NCBI RefSeq assembly: GCF_016836705.1
Contig: NZ_JAFCGY010000042.1
Span: 1 to 40,009, forward strand
Length of the DNA: 40,009 nucleotides
From: Mesorhizobium caraganae
GTDB taxonomy: Bacteria > Pseudomonadota > Alphaproteobacteria > Rhizobiales > Rhizobiaceae
Reading direction: 5' to 3'
The notes below the pieces were generated by a model, which ran no database searches, had not been told where the DNA came from, and saw nothing but the letters and a program-made list of their open reading frames with translations. Below are positions 31,753 to 39,641 of the stretch, piece after piece; the stretch's first letter is position 1; every line of letters begins with the position of its first letter. The translations under genes were made by a program, and so were the position numbers.

Positions 31753-33060
31753 TCACTGGTCGTCGTGCCCTCGTCTGACCGGCCCAGCCCCTTTCATGAT
31801 GATCTCGCGATGCGGATAGGGGATGCTTATGCCGTTTGCCTTGAAAGTGTCCCACAGCACCAGCAGCACCTTGCCGCGCACGTTGGTCAGGCCTTGCTGC
31901 GGGTCGCGGATCCAGAAGCGCAGGACGAAGTTCAGCGAGGAGTCGCCGAAGTCCGTCAGCCAGCAGACAGGCCGCCGGTCGGCCTCGACCCGGCCGACGC
32001 TGATCGCGGCCTCTATCGCCAGTTCGCTGACCTTGTGCGGATCGGCGTCGTAGGAGACGCCGAAGTTCACGTCGAGGCGCACGAGGTTGTCGCTGAACGA
32101 CCAGTTGATAACCCTCTGGGTGATGAAGTCCTCGTTGGGGATCAGGAATTCGCGGCCGTCGCGCGTCACCACCGAGACGAAGCGCGCCCGCAATTCGCGT
32201 ATCCAGCCGAAGGTGCCTTCGAGCGAAATCGTGTCGCCCGGCTTGATCGACTTGTCGAGCAGGATGATCACGCCGGAGACGAAATTCGAAACGACCTTCT
32301 GCAGCCCGAAAGCGAGACCGACGCCAACGGCGCCGGAAAACACCGTCAGCGCCGTCAGGTCGAGACCGACGGCGGAAAGTGCCACGGCACCGGCCACCAG
32401 CACGAGGCCGATCTTTGCGACCTTGCCGACGAGGACGCGGATCGACGGTGTCAGTTCCTCGGAGAGGCGGACGCGCTCATCGATGTAATTGCCGGTGACC
32501 ACCGCAAGCCAGACCGTTGCGATCAGGAGCAGCGCCGCCTTCAGCACCATGAGGGCCGAAAGGCGAACCGCGCCCAGAGGGATTGCCAGGCTGTCGAGGA
32601 AGGCGGCCGCCTCGTCACTGACGCCCAGGATGACAAGGGCCGCGTAGATCCAGGCCAGCCAACCCAGCGTGCGCGCGACGAGGCGGTTGCGGATGATGCG
32701 CGACAGCACGGTCGCGAACAGCCACGCCAGCGAGAGCAACAGCGCGACGAGCAGGAGATGGGTGCGGCTCGGCCAAGTGAAGGCGAGCAATAGGTTGAGC
32801 GCGGCAACAAGGAAGACAATGAACAGAATCCAGTCGGTGCGCCTCAACAGCGCGATGACGACCCTTAAGAGTCCGGGATGGCCCTTAATCTGGCGTGCCT
32901 GGTTCTCGACGAAAGGCTCGACCCGCAGCGCCGCCAGCTTCGCCACCGCAAAGAGCGAGGCAATGATGCCGATCTGATAGACGAACCAGGGCGCGGCGGC
33001 ATAGTCGAACCATCCGCCGGCCCAGGCCAGCGCTCTATCGATGGCGTCGCGAAAATCCAT
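31753..33060 (-). CDS. MscS-family mechanosensitive ion channel
   Basis: A 435-residue membrane protein. Five to six hydrophobic helices precede the MscS pore helix and beta domain: LTVFSGAVGVGLAFGLQKVVSNFVSGVIILLDKSI, then GDTISLEGTFGWIRELRARFVSVVTRDGREFLIPNEDFITQ. The Gly/Ala pattern in the first stretch is the pore-lining TM3 of MscS. It opens under membrane tension and releases solutes on osmotic downshift. The ATG at 33060 is preferred; a GTG lies two codons upstream and neither has a strong ribosome site. It sits between the methyltransferase 3' fragment and the FAD-oxidase 3' fragment. Confidence 0.92.
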   Translation of the reverse strand: MDFRDAIDRALAWAGGWFDYAAAPWFVYQIGIIASLFAVAKLAALRVEPFVENQARQIKGHPGLLRVVIALLRRTDWILFIVFLVAALNLLLAFTWPSRTHLLLVALLLSLAWLFATVLSRIIRNRLVARTLGWLAWIYAALVILGVSDEAAAFLDSLAIPLGAVRLSALMVLKAALLLIATVWLAVVTGNYIDERVRLSEELTPSIRVLVGKVAKIGLVLVAGAVALSAVGLDLTALTVFSGAVGVGLAFGLQKVVSNFVSGVIILLDKSIKPGDTISLEGTFGWIRELRARFVSVVTRDGREFLIPNEDFITQRVINWSFSDNLVRLDVNFGVSYDADPHKVSELAIEAAISVGRVEADRRPVCWLTDFGDSSLNFVLRFWIRDPQQGLTNVRGKVLLVLWDTFKANGISIPYPHREIIMKGAGPVRRGHDDQ

Positions 33061-33173
33061 TGCCACACGACCACTTGGCTACGAATTGCACGTCCACAAT
33101 GTCGTCGGCCCTGTGATTGGTCAAGCCGACCTTCAGGGTCAGTAGCGGTCACTCTCGATGCCGGCTCCGCCCC

Positions 33174-33242
33174 AAGGCGGGGCAGCCGACTACAGCCTGT
33201 TTGCCCGAGGTCGCCGCCCAGGCGCAGGCGATCGCCACCGAC
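33174..33242 (+). pseudogene. 69-bp duplicate of part of the four-helix membrane protein gene
   Basis: These bases match 31055-31123 with two differences and encode the same AGQPTTAC-PEVAAQAQAI stretch. The similarity ends sharply on both sides. It runs in frame into the FAD-oxidase fragment that follows. Confidence 0.8.
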
Positions 33243-33249
33243 CAGGCTG

Positions 33250-33555
33250 CCACTGCCTATTCGGGGCGGGCTGCGAAGTTTTACTGGATTGCCGAGCCGG
33301 TTTGGGACAACCCCATCGACGACTCCCGTTGCATCGCATGGGGACGAAACGCGGGCCGCCGCATGGCCGCGATGTCTCAAGCCGGCAATTATCTGAATGA
33401 ACAGGCGGATACCCGGCAAGGATGTCTTATACGACGCCTACGGCGCAGAAAGATACAACCGCCTTGCAGCGCTTAAAGCCCGTTTCGATCCTTCAAATCT
33501 TTTCCGGCTGAACCAGAATATTGAACCGAAGCCTTCACTCGTTGCGCTTCGGTAA
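33250..33555 (+). pseudogene. 3' fragment of an FAD-binding (BBE-type) oxidoreductase gene, frameshifted
   Basis: The frame reads TAYSGRAAKFYWIAEPVWDNP, CIAWGRNAGRRMAAMSQAGNYLNEQAD, then shifts by one base and continues DVLYDAYGAERYNRLAALK, FDPSNLFRLNQNIEP to a TAA. This is the BBE substrate-domain end of berberine-bridge-type FAD oxidases (NEQAD..., YDAYG, FDPxNLFRLNQNI). Removing one C from the run at 33412-33414 restores AD-TGKDV, the normal reading. Only about 100 codons of a family of about 460 remain. The matching 5' end of such a gene is at 10728-10883. Confidence 0.82.
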
Positions 33556-33703
33556 GTCTGCTTCCCATTCGTTCGAGACATTCGACCGCCTTGCCGCCGT
33601 TCGATTCCGGTGCGTCACCACCCAGCACCGCCACGGCGGAGGGAAGCCCGAGACCAGACCGCAGGCGATCGACGCGACAGGCGCCAAAGGGCCGTACCCG
33701 ACC

Positions 33704-33991
33704 CTATGCTCGCTTCACAATTCTCGGTTTAGTCGGTCGGCGGGATTGAGCCGCGCTCTCGAGGGCCAAGGCCAACCGCTTCTCTTCTTCGATGGCGCGA
33801 TCTACTGCCTCGATTTCCTCTTGGAGCGCCTTCAGCTCGGCTCCGTAGCTGGAGCCATCGCTGTCCCCGATCTGAAAGCCACTTGCCCGCATTGCGTCGC
33901 GAGTATGGTGCACGTTACGGACTCCTTCGCGTCGAGTCGCGACCAGGATTTCCCTAAACTCTTCAAGACGTTCAACGTGATTGCGAGTCAT
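33704..33991 (-). CDS. Small coiled-coil protein of unknown function
   Basis: A 95-residue protein with GGAGA 5 bases before its ATG. Residues about 1-25 and 50-85 are charged helices (VERLEEFREILVATRREG, LKALQEEIEAVDRAIEEEKRLALALES), and the C-terminus is basic. No family recognised. The ribosome site and amphipathic pattern favour a real gene. The plus strand here is also open but gives a Cys/Arg/Ser-rich product without family features. Confidence 0.55.
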   Translation of the reverse strand: MTRNHVERLEEFREILVATRREGVRNVHHTRDAMRASGFQIGDSDGSSYGAELKALQEEIEAVDRAIEEEKRLALALESAAQSRRPTKPRIVKRA

Positions 33992-34425
33992 TGCGTTCTC
34001 CTATTCCGTCGTCATCGTCGCCTGCGGCGATTCAGAACGGCTAAAAATTACGACGCAGAAGCCTTAAAAGAGTACAGGAGATTCTCTCGACAAAGCATGA
34101 GTGCGGAAGCTCAAATTTGAACGTCTTGCAATAACGTGGAGCGCAGCAGGCGGAAATTGGCCTGGGACCCAGGTGCTAGACTCTTCCGGCGGCTTCGAGG
34201 CTCGGAAGGCCAGAAGCGGACCTCTAGGCGCCGGGCCGCTGCAAGGGTTCTCAATAACCCCTCGGGCGGTCAATACGTGGCGTCCAAGGGGGCTCTGTCG
34301 CCAAGTTGTACATCACGTGCGCACTTCACAAGCCACCCGGCCATAGCGCCAATGCCAAGCATGCACTAACATTCCAACTCGACCCCGTTGGGGCTGGCCA
34401 GTGATCTGTTCAAAGGGAAGTACCC
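33992..34425. other. Noncoding stretch before the SBP56 operon
   Basis: About 430 bases with no gene I can support. It is the leader of the SBP56 operon (an AAAGGGAAG ribosome site is at its right end) and of the divergent small coiled-coil gene. A GGGGCTCTGTCGCCAAG stretch near 34290 resembles the terminal repeat of IS6-type elements, but no transposase or second end is visible. Confidence 0.45.
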
Positions 34426-35781
34426 ATGACCAATCATTGCTGTGGACCGGGCTATGCTTCTCCAGCCGAGGCGATGACGGCACCTCGCGAAAAGCTGCTC
34501 TATACGATTGCCATCTACACCGGCACGGGCATTCAGAAGCCGGACTATCTGTGCACCATCGATGTCGACCCGGAGAGTTCGACCTACAGCCAGGTGATTT
34601 CGCGTTTGCAAATGCCGGGTATTGGCGATGAGCTTCATCACTCGGGCTGGAATGCCTGTTCGTCGTGCCATGGCGATGCGAGCATGGAACGGAAATATCT
34701 GATCGTGCCGGGTGTGCGCTCGTCAAATCTGCATATTGTCGATTGCGGTACCGATCCGCGCAGCCCGACACTGTTCAAGGTGATAGACGGCGCTGAAATC
34801 AAAGCTAGGACCAACCTGTCGGCGCCACACACGGTGCATTGCCTCGGCTCGGACATCATCGTTTCCATGCTTGGTGACGCCCAGGGCAATGCCCCCGGCG
34901 GCTATTTGCAACTCAGCAAGGAGTTCGAGGTTGTCGGCCGCTGGGAAAACTCCATGGGCAGTATCAAGTTTGGTTATGATTTCTGGTACCAGCCGCGACA
35001 CAACGTAATGGTCAGCTCGGAATGGGCCGCACCCAATACCTTCATGCCTGGCTTTGACCTGGAAGAGGTTGGTCATCTGAAATATGGCCGAGAGATCCAT
35101 TTTTGGGATTTTGAAAAGAAGGAGCCAAAGCAAACATTCTATCTCGGTGAAGATGGCCTGATCCCACTGGAAGTGCGATTCCATCATAACCCCGAAAGCA
35201 GTCACGGCTTTGTTGGCGCGGCCCTTTCTGCAAATATCATCCATTGGTGGAAGGACGCGGCGGGTGACTGGCAATGGGAAAAAATTGTCGATGTCGGCAA
35301 TGAGCCGCATCCCGAATGGCCGATACCAATACCGGGCGTGATCTCGGTCATTCTGCTGAGCATGGACGATAGATACCTCTATCTGTGCAACTGGTTGCAT
35401 GGCGACATTCGTCAATACGACATCTCGGACCCTCACAACGCCAAGCTTACCGGACAAGTGTGGATGGGCGGACTTCTCGGCCGTGCGCCTGAGGTCAATG
35501 GCGTGAAAGTGACTGGCGGGCCTCAGATGATACAGCTCAGCCTCGACGGCAAGCGCCTCTATGTGACGACCTCTCTCTTCTCGACCTGGGATAATCAGTT
35601 CTATCCGGAAATCCGCACCAATGGCGGATGCATGCTAATGGTCAATTGCGATACGGAAAACGGCGGCATGGAAATCGATCCGCTATTTGTTGTTGATTTT
35701 GGCAAGGAACCAAATGGACCAAGCCGCTGCCACGAAACCCGTTATCCCGGCGGTGATTGCACGAGTGACATCTGGGTATGA
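34426..35781 (+). CDS. Selenium-binding protein SBP56 / methanethiol oxidase family
   Basis: A 451-residue beta-propeller of the SBP56/MtoX family. Characterised members (human SELENBP1, Hyphomicrobium MtoX) oxidise methanethiol to formaldehyde, sulfide and peroxide, with copper in the bacterial enzyme. Signatures are HHSGWNACSSCHGD at residues 71-84 with conserved C78 and C81, YLIVPGVRSSNLHIVDC, PHTVHCLGSDIIVS, and the C-terminal RCHETRYPGGDCTSDIWV. His-rich loops (HHNPESSHGF, YLCNWLHGDIRQYD) are the expected metal ligands. Unlike MtoX there is no signal peptide, so it is probably cytoplasmic. AAAGGGAAG precedes the ATG. Its last codon overlaps the next start, and a ferredoxin and a CoA-binding protein follow. 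Confidence 0.92.
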   Translation: MTNHCCGPGYASPAEAMTAPREKLLYTIAIYTGTGIQKPDYLCTIDVDPESSTYSQVISRLQMPGIGDELHHSGWNACSSCHGDASMERKYLIVPGVRSSNLHIVDCGTDPRSPTLFKVIDGAEIKARTNLSAPHTVHCLGSDIIVSMLGDAQGNAPGGYLQLSKEFEVVGRWENSMGSIKFGYDFWYQPRHNVMVSSEWAAPNTFMPGFDLEEVGHLKYGREIHFWDFEKKEPKQTFYLGEDGLIPLEVRFHHNPESSHGFVGAALSANIIHWWKDAAGDWQWEKIVDVGNEPHPEWPIPIPGVISVILLSMDDRYLYLCNWLHGDIRQYDISDPHNAKLTGQVWMGGLLGRAPEVNGVKVTGGPQMIQLSLDGKRLYVTTSLFSTWDNQFYPEIRTNGGCMLMVNCDTENGGMEIDPLFVVDFGKEPNGPSRCHETRYPGGDCTSDIWV

Positions 35782-36149
35782 CCAGCTTCACCATCACTCT
35801 CGCCAATCAAGGCGGTGCGGCCTTTGACGTCGATCACCGCAAGCCCCTCTTGCAAAGCTTGCGCGAGCAGGGCGTGGATCTGCCGTATGGGTGCAAGTAT
35901 GGCGGCTGCATAACCTGTGCAGCCAAAATAATCAGCGGCAAAGTCGATCAAAAAGCGCAGCGGGCGCTGAACAATCGCCAGATTAGCAATGGCTATATAA
36001 TCCTATGCGTCGCCCGCCCCATGAGCGACTGCACGCTGGAGGTCGGCGTTGAGAGCCACGACAAGCTCTATCGCAACCCCTTCCTTGACCCGCTGGCCGC
36101 TCATGAATTGAAAGCCGATATTGCGACCCCGTTGGAAGCAAAGAAATGA
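35778..36149 (+). CDS. Plant-type 2Fe-2S ferredoxin
   Basis: A 123-residue ferredoxin with cluster ligands C39, C44, C47 and C77 (CKYGGCITC ... LCVA), the CX4CX2CX29C pattern of plant-type 2Fe-2S proteins. It probably carries single electrons in the cytoplasm. The start (ATGA) overlaps the stop of the SBP56 gene, and its own stop overlaps the next start the same way. An electron-transfer role with SBP56 is suggested by this coupling but is not established; a reductase partner is not encoded nearby. Confidence 0.92.
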   Translation: MTSFTITLANQGGAAFDVDHRKPLLQSLREQGVDLPYGCKYGGCITCAAKIISGKVDQKAQRALNNRQISNGYIILCVARPMSDCTLEVGVESHDKLYRNPFLDPLAAHELKADIATPLEAKK

Positions 36150-36604
36150 CCCATATGAATCATGATGAGCCCTATTCGGAGGCTTATCTGCAAGACATTC
36201 TGAAATCGGTCAAAACCATCGCGATGGTTGGGGCCAGCCCCGACAAGACCAAGTTTTCCTATGGTGTTCTCAGGGTGCTGCACGAAACCGGCTATGACAT
36301 GATCCCGGTCAACCCCAGTCCCGGTCTGGATGAAATTCGAGGGCTCAAGGTGTACGCGTCGCTGGCCGCCATCGACCGGCCTGTCGACATGGTTGAGGTT
36401 TTTCGTCGCTCCGAAGATCTGTTGGAGGTTGCACAGGAGGCCATCGCCATCAATGCCAAGGTTCTGTGGGGTCAGATTGGGGTGCGCGATGACGCTGCCG
36501 CCCGGTTGGCGGAGGAAGCGGGCTTGAAAGTGGTGATGAACCGCTGTCCCAAGATTGAGTTGTTCCGTCCCTTCTGGAAGCCTAAGTTGCACTTGGGGAT
36601 ATGA
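36146..36604 (+). CDS. CoA-binding domain protein (YccU type)
   Basis: A 152-residue CoA-binding Rossmann protein. KTIAMVGASPDKTKFSYGVLRVL and MIPVNPSPGLDEIRGLKVYASLAAI, then VDMVEVFRRSEDLLEVAQEAI and LWGQIGVRDDAAARLAEEAGLKVVMNRCPKIE, match the family end to end. Its position of VLWGQIGV with the conserved Cys in NRCPKIE is standard. Function of the family is poorly known; it may bind CoA as a sensor. Coupled (ATGA) to the ferredoxin gene, third in the operon. Confidence 0.92.
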   Translation: MTHMNHDEPYSEAYLQDILKSVKTIAMVGASPDKTKFSYGVLRVLHETGYDMIPVNPSPGLDEIRGLKVYASLAAIDRPVDMVEVFRRSEDLLEVAQEAIAINAKVLWGQIGVRDDAAARLAEEAGLKVVMNRCPKIELFRPFWKPKLHLGI

Positions 36605-36709
36605 TTGCAGGGTCACGGAATTCGGCGTTGTTTTCGCTCTCAAAGCGGACGTCTGGCGCAACATGCGCTCACGATCCGGATGAGACCTTACGGCCCGTTA
36701 CCAGACGGC

Positions 36710-36735
36710 CAGCAAGGACATGGCCGGCCTTGCTG
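36710..36735. other. Hairpin after the SBP56 operon
   Basis: CAGCAAGG, ten bases, CCTTGCTG form an 8-base stem with additional GGCC/GGCC pairing in the loop. It lies 105 bases after the operon's last stop. There is no T-run on either side, so it is at most a weak or Rho-assisted terminator or a processing site. Confidence 0.4.
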
Positions 36736-36866
36736 AAAACTTTCATTCTCACGGGGGCTTCCACAATCTGTTAGGCACTGGTTGGAAGTGGCTACGATCA
36801 GGCAGTCGTGGTACTCTTGTCGGCTTGAAAGCGTGACACACCGCGGTTTGCCTTGGGAGATGCCAA

Positions 36867-37751
36867 ATGCGCATGCCCTTGCTCTTCATTCCACTGCTGC
36901 TTGCACCGATTGTATCGCATGCCGCCGACATTCACGACGCCGCCATGGCGGGCGATGTCGCGGCGATCACGGCGGCGCTCGATGCAGGCGCCGGTATAGA
37001 TGAGAGTGATGGAACTGCAACGCCGCTCTATCTTGCGGTCTGGATGGGCCACATCGAAGCGGCAAAACTGCTCATAGAACGTGGGGCGGACGTCAACGCC
37101 CAGACGACTGGGGGTCCCCCGCTGATGGCGGCTGTCGGGCCAGGCAAGATCGATCTGTTAAAGCTGTTGCTGGAGCGGGACGCAGATCCAAATACCAACC
37201 GTGGTGGCGAATTCGCCCTTCATGTCGCCGTCGCTCTCGATTGTTTCGACTGCGTGAAGGCACTGGTCGAGGCCGGCGCAGACGTGAATGCGAAGACAAT
37301 GGACGGCAAGACACCGCTCCATCTGGCAAAAAGCAGGGGGCAACGCGAAGTTGCCGACTATCTCTTGTCGCACGGCGTCGTCTTGCCAACACCAGCCCCA
37401 ATCTCGATGAAGTTGGCTTCTGCCGATGTCGAGAAAGGCCGAACCTACTTCACCGGCCGGTGTACCAATTGCCACAACGCCGAGCCACAGGGAGGGAATA
37501 AAATAGGACCGAACTTGTGGAGCGTCGTCGGCCGCGACAAGGCCTCTGTGGCAAATATGCGTTACTCCGACACGTTGCTGGGCTGGGAGGGTGTATGGAC
37601 GTACGAGGACCTGAACAGATATCTCTTCGGGCCCATGCTCACCACGCCGGGCGTCAAGATGGAGACTCCTGGTGTCCCGGACGACACCGAACGGGTCAAC
37701 CTGATCGCCTACTTGCGCACACTCAGCGACAAGCCGATCCCGCTGCCCTGA
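36867..37751 (+). CDS. Exported ankyrin-repeat / cytochrome c fusion protein
   Basis: A 294-residue protein. A signal peptide (LLFIPLLLAPIVSHAA) ends near residue 20. About four ankyrin repeats cover 22-170 (ATPLYLAVWMGHIEAAKLLIERGADVN, KTPLHLAKSRGQREVADYLLSHG). A class I cytochrome c domain follows from about 185: heme site CTNCH at 199-203, GPNLWSVVGRDKAS, and axial M265 in GVKMETPG, then INLIAYLRTL-like VNLIAYLRTLSD. Thus it is a periplasmic heme protein with a protein-binding scaffold; a redox partner tied by the ankyrin part is inference. GGGAG lies 7 bases before the ATG. It stands alone after the SBP56 operon. Confidence 0.92.
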   Translation: MRMPLLFIPLLLAPIVSHAADIHDAAMAGDVAAITAALDAGAGIDESDGTATPLYLAVWMGHIEAAKLLIERGADVNAQTTGGPPLMAAVGPGKIDLLKLLLERDADPNTNRGGEFALHVAVALDCFDCVKALVEAGADVNAKTMDGKTPLHLAKSRGQREVADYLLSHGVVLPTPAPISMKLASADVEKGRTYFTGRCTNCHNAEPQGGNKIGPNLWSVVGRDKASVANMRYSDTLLGWEGVWTYEDLNRYLFGPMLTTPGVKMETPGVPDDTERVNLIAYLRTLSDKPIPLP

Positions 37752-37794
37752 ATCGAGGGTATCTTGTGCAACTGCTGCTACGGGCCTGCGTTGG

Positions 37795-39042
37795 CTAGGC
37801 GATAGTACTTTGCCTGAGGTACGATGCCAGATGATCGCTGAGATCACGCGCGTCGTCGCCAGCGCCGTCGATCAGAGCAGACTTGCGGCGGCGCAGAAAT
37901 TGCGTCCCCATCAGGTACAGGCCCGGATGTTCCACTACACCGCCGTCGTGACGGACGTGGCCCTTGCGGTCGAGGACCGGCAGTTCCAGCCAGGAGTAGT
38001 CCGGCCGGTAGCCGGTGGCCCAGATGATCGTCCTGATAGCGCCTCCGGCAAGATCGAGGCCGAGCGGTGGGTTGTCCTCGACACGGGTCGGCGGCGGGCG
38101 ATCCGGCGGCCCGACCGTAGCGTCCAGGCCGTTGGCGCGCGCCCATTCGTCGATAAGGTCGAGCAACCGGGCCATTTTGAGATCGGAAAGCGCGCACATG
38201 TTGCGCAACGACCCCGCAAACTGGGCCTTGCCGTCTTCGGTGATGCCGGCAAGACGACCGATGAGCCGGACGCCGAGGTCGTCGAGCGCATTGAGGTCAA
38301 GGGTTGTGCGGTCGGGCGTGCCGGCAAGCTGCAGCGAAGGAACCCGTCGCGCCCGCCTGATGTCGTCCACCTCGTCGTAACGCTCGTCGAGCACGCCGGC
38401 GGCGTCCATCCACCATTCCAGGTCCTTGCCGCGATAGACGCGGGGCGCCCGGATGTGCTCGCCCACCGACAGGGTAACCTGACGCCCCGAACGCTGCAAC
38501 TCCTGTGCGATCTGGGTGCCGCTCGACGACGCGCCCACCACCATCACGCCACCGTCGGCGACCTGACGCGGATTGCGGTAGGACTGTGCCGTCAGCATGG
38601 CGACCGACGGCGGCACGCGGCTGGCGACGTCGGGCAGGCGCGCGATGTTGCACGCGCCCGACGCCAGCACGACGGTCCGACACCGCCACTCGCCGCGGTC
38701 CGTGCGCACAAGATATCCCGCCCCGTCGCTGCGAACCGAGGTAACGGTCGTGTGGGTTCTGACCGGAGCCGAGATCACCTTGGCATAGTTCCCGAGGAAG
38801 TCGATCACCTCAGGCATCGTCCGGTAGCCGTCGGGATCGTCGCCGTCATAGCGGAAGCCCGGCAGCCGGCTCTGCCAGTTCGGGGTGAGCAGCCGCAGTG
38901 AATCCCATCGCTCGGTGCGCCAAGTATTGGCGATCTCGCCGCGCTCCAGCAGCACATGGTCGATAGAGCGCTCCGCGAGGCAGCGGCTCATCGCGAGCCC
39001 CGCGTGCCCCGCGCCGACGATCACTGTGGTGACGGAACTAAT
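37795..39042 (-). CDS. Flavin-containing monooxygenase-like oxidoreductase
   Basis: A protein of 409-415 residues with two Rossmann folds: VIVGAGHAGLAM for FAD at the start and VMVVGASSSGTQIAQEL for NADPH at about 160-180. WRTERWDSLRLLTPNWQSRLPGF and ATGYRPDYSWL are typical of bacterial Baeyer-Villiger/FMO-like enzymes, though the classic FxGxxxHxxxW/F motif is degenerate (TAQSYRNP). The annotated GTG start at 39022-39024 has no ribosome site. An ATT at 39040-39042, six codons upstream and in frame, follows GAGAGGG and would give the usual xSSVTTVIVGAG start. I take 39042. It follows the OsmC-family gene by 41 bases, so the two form an operon. Confidence 0.85.
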   Translation of the reverse strand: MSSVTTVIVGAGHAGLAMSRCLAERSIDHVLLERGEIANTWRTERWDSLRLLTPNWQSRLPGFRYDGDDPDGYRTMPEVIDFLGNYAKVISAPVRTHTTVTSVRSDGAGYLVRTDRGEWRCRTVVLASGACNIARLPDVASRVPPSVAMLTAQSYRNPRQVADGGVMVVGASSSGTQIAQELQRSGRQVTLSVGEHIRAPRVYRGKDLEWWMDAAGVLDERYDEVDDIRRARRVPSLQLAGTPDRTTLDLNALDDLGVRLIGRLAGITEDGKAQFAGSLRNMCALSDLKMARLLDLIDEWARANGLDATVGPPDRPPPTRVEDNPPLGLDLAGGAIRTIIWATGYRPDYSWLELPVLDRKGHVRHDGGVVEHPGLYLMGTQFLRRRKSALIDGAGDDARDLSDHLASYLRQSTIA

Positions 39043-39083
39043 CGCACCCTCTCATCAGGAGAGTCTACGGTTCGAAGCGCCTT

Positions 39084-39641
39084 TCAATTCACCACGACCG
39101 TGACGTTCGTCGGATTGGTGACAATGTCATAGACCGCCGACCGCTTCTGCGACTGAGCGACGATAGCCTCGATGTCCTCGCGCTTGGCGTCGGCGTCGAT
39201 GTTGTATTTCACCGTGATGCCGCTGAAGCCGTTGCGCACGTCGCTGTCGATGCCGAGTATTCCGGCGAGATCCATGTCGCCTTCGATGGTCGCCTTCACC
39301 GACTTCAACTGGATGTTCCGGTTCTGGGCAACGGCGGCGATGCCGGCGGTCAGGCAACTCGCCAGTCCGACCAGCACGTATTCGACGGGCGTGGCGCCCT
39401 TGTCCTGGGAAGCGAAGACCTCCGGATGGTCTGCGTCGAATGTGAAGGTGGTCTTGCGATGCTGATCCTCGCCGAGACCGTAGAAGCTCTCGACCGACGA
39501 ATGGCTGTGGGTGCCATCCTTCCATTCGCAGGCCGCGCGCCACTTGAACTGCGCCGCCTCCGGGGCGTTGGTAAGCGCTTCGCGTGCGCCGAGCAGCGCC
39601 TCTACGTTAACGCCGTTGTTTGCCTGTACTTCGGAAGCCAT
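39084..39641 (-). CDS. OsmC-family protein
   Basis: A 185-residue OsmC-type protein. The fold is clear: FDADHPEVFASQDKGATPVEYVLVGLASCLTAGIAAVAQNRNI and then VKATIEGDMDLAGILGIDSDVRNGFSGITVKY, and a C-terminal NVTVV. OsmC/Ohr proteins use two cysteines to reduce organic peroxides. Here C96 (GLASC) is kept, and the other cysteine is C38 (RAACEW), not in the usual place, so peroxide reduction is uncertain. I chose the ATG at 39641 (GGGAGG 10 bases upstream). It is the first gene of an operon with the flavin monooxygenase. Confidence 0.88.
   Translation of the reverse strand: MASEVQANNGVNVEALLGAREALTNAPEAAQFKWRAACEWKDGTHSHSSVESFYGLGEDQHRKTTFTFDADHPEVFASQDKGATPVEYVLVGLASCLTAGIAAVAQNRNIQLKSVKATIEGDMDLAGILGIDSDVRNGFSGITVKYNIDADAKREDIEAIVAQSQKRSAVYDIVTNPTNVTVVVN

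Noticed and set aside
30382..32793. An 803-codon plus-strand open frame covering two genes
   Set aside because: It overlaps the four-helix membrane protein in another frame and runs antisense through the MscS gene. Composition is low-complexity and no start or family signature is present.
33523..34120. A plus-strand open frame of 199 codons
   Set aside because: No ribosome site or family signature; it overlaps a minus-strand small gene with a good ribosome site.
34280..34310. IS6-like terminal repeat
   Set aside because: Only one end-like sequence, with no transposase, second end or target duplication.
36710..36735. Rho-independent terminator after the SBP56 operon
   Set aside because: The stem is good but no T-run follows on either strand, so I list it only as a hairpin.
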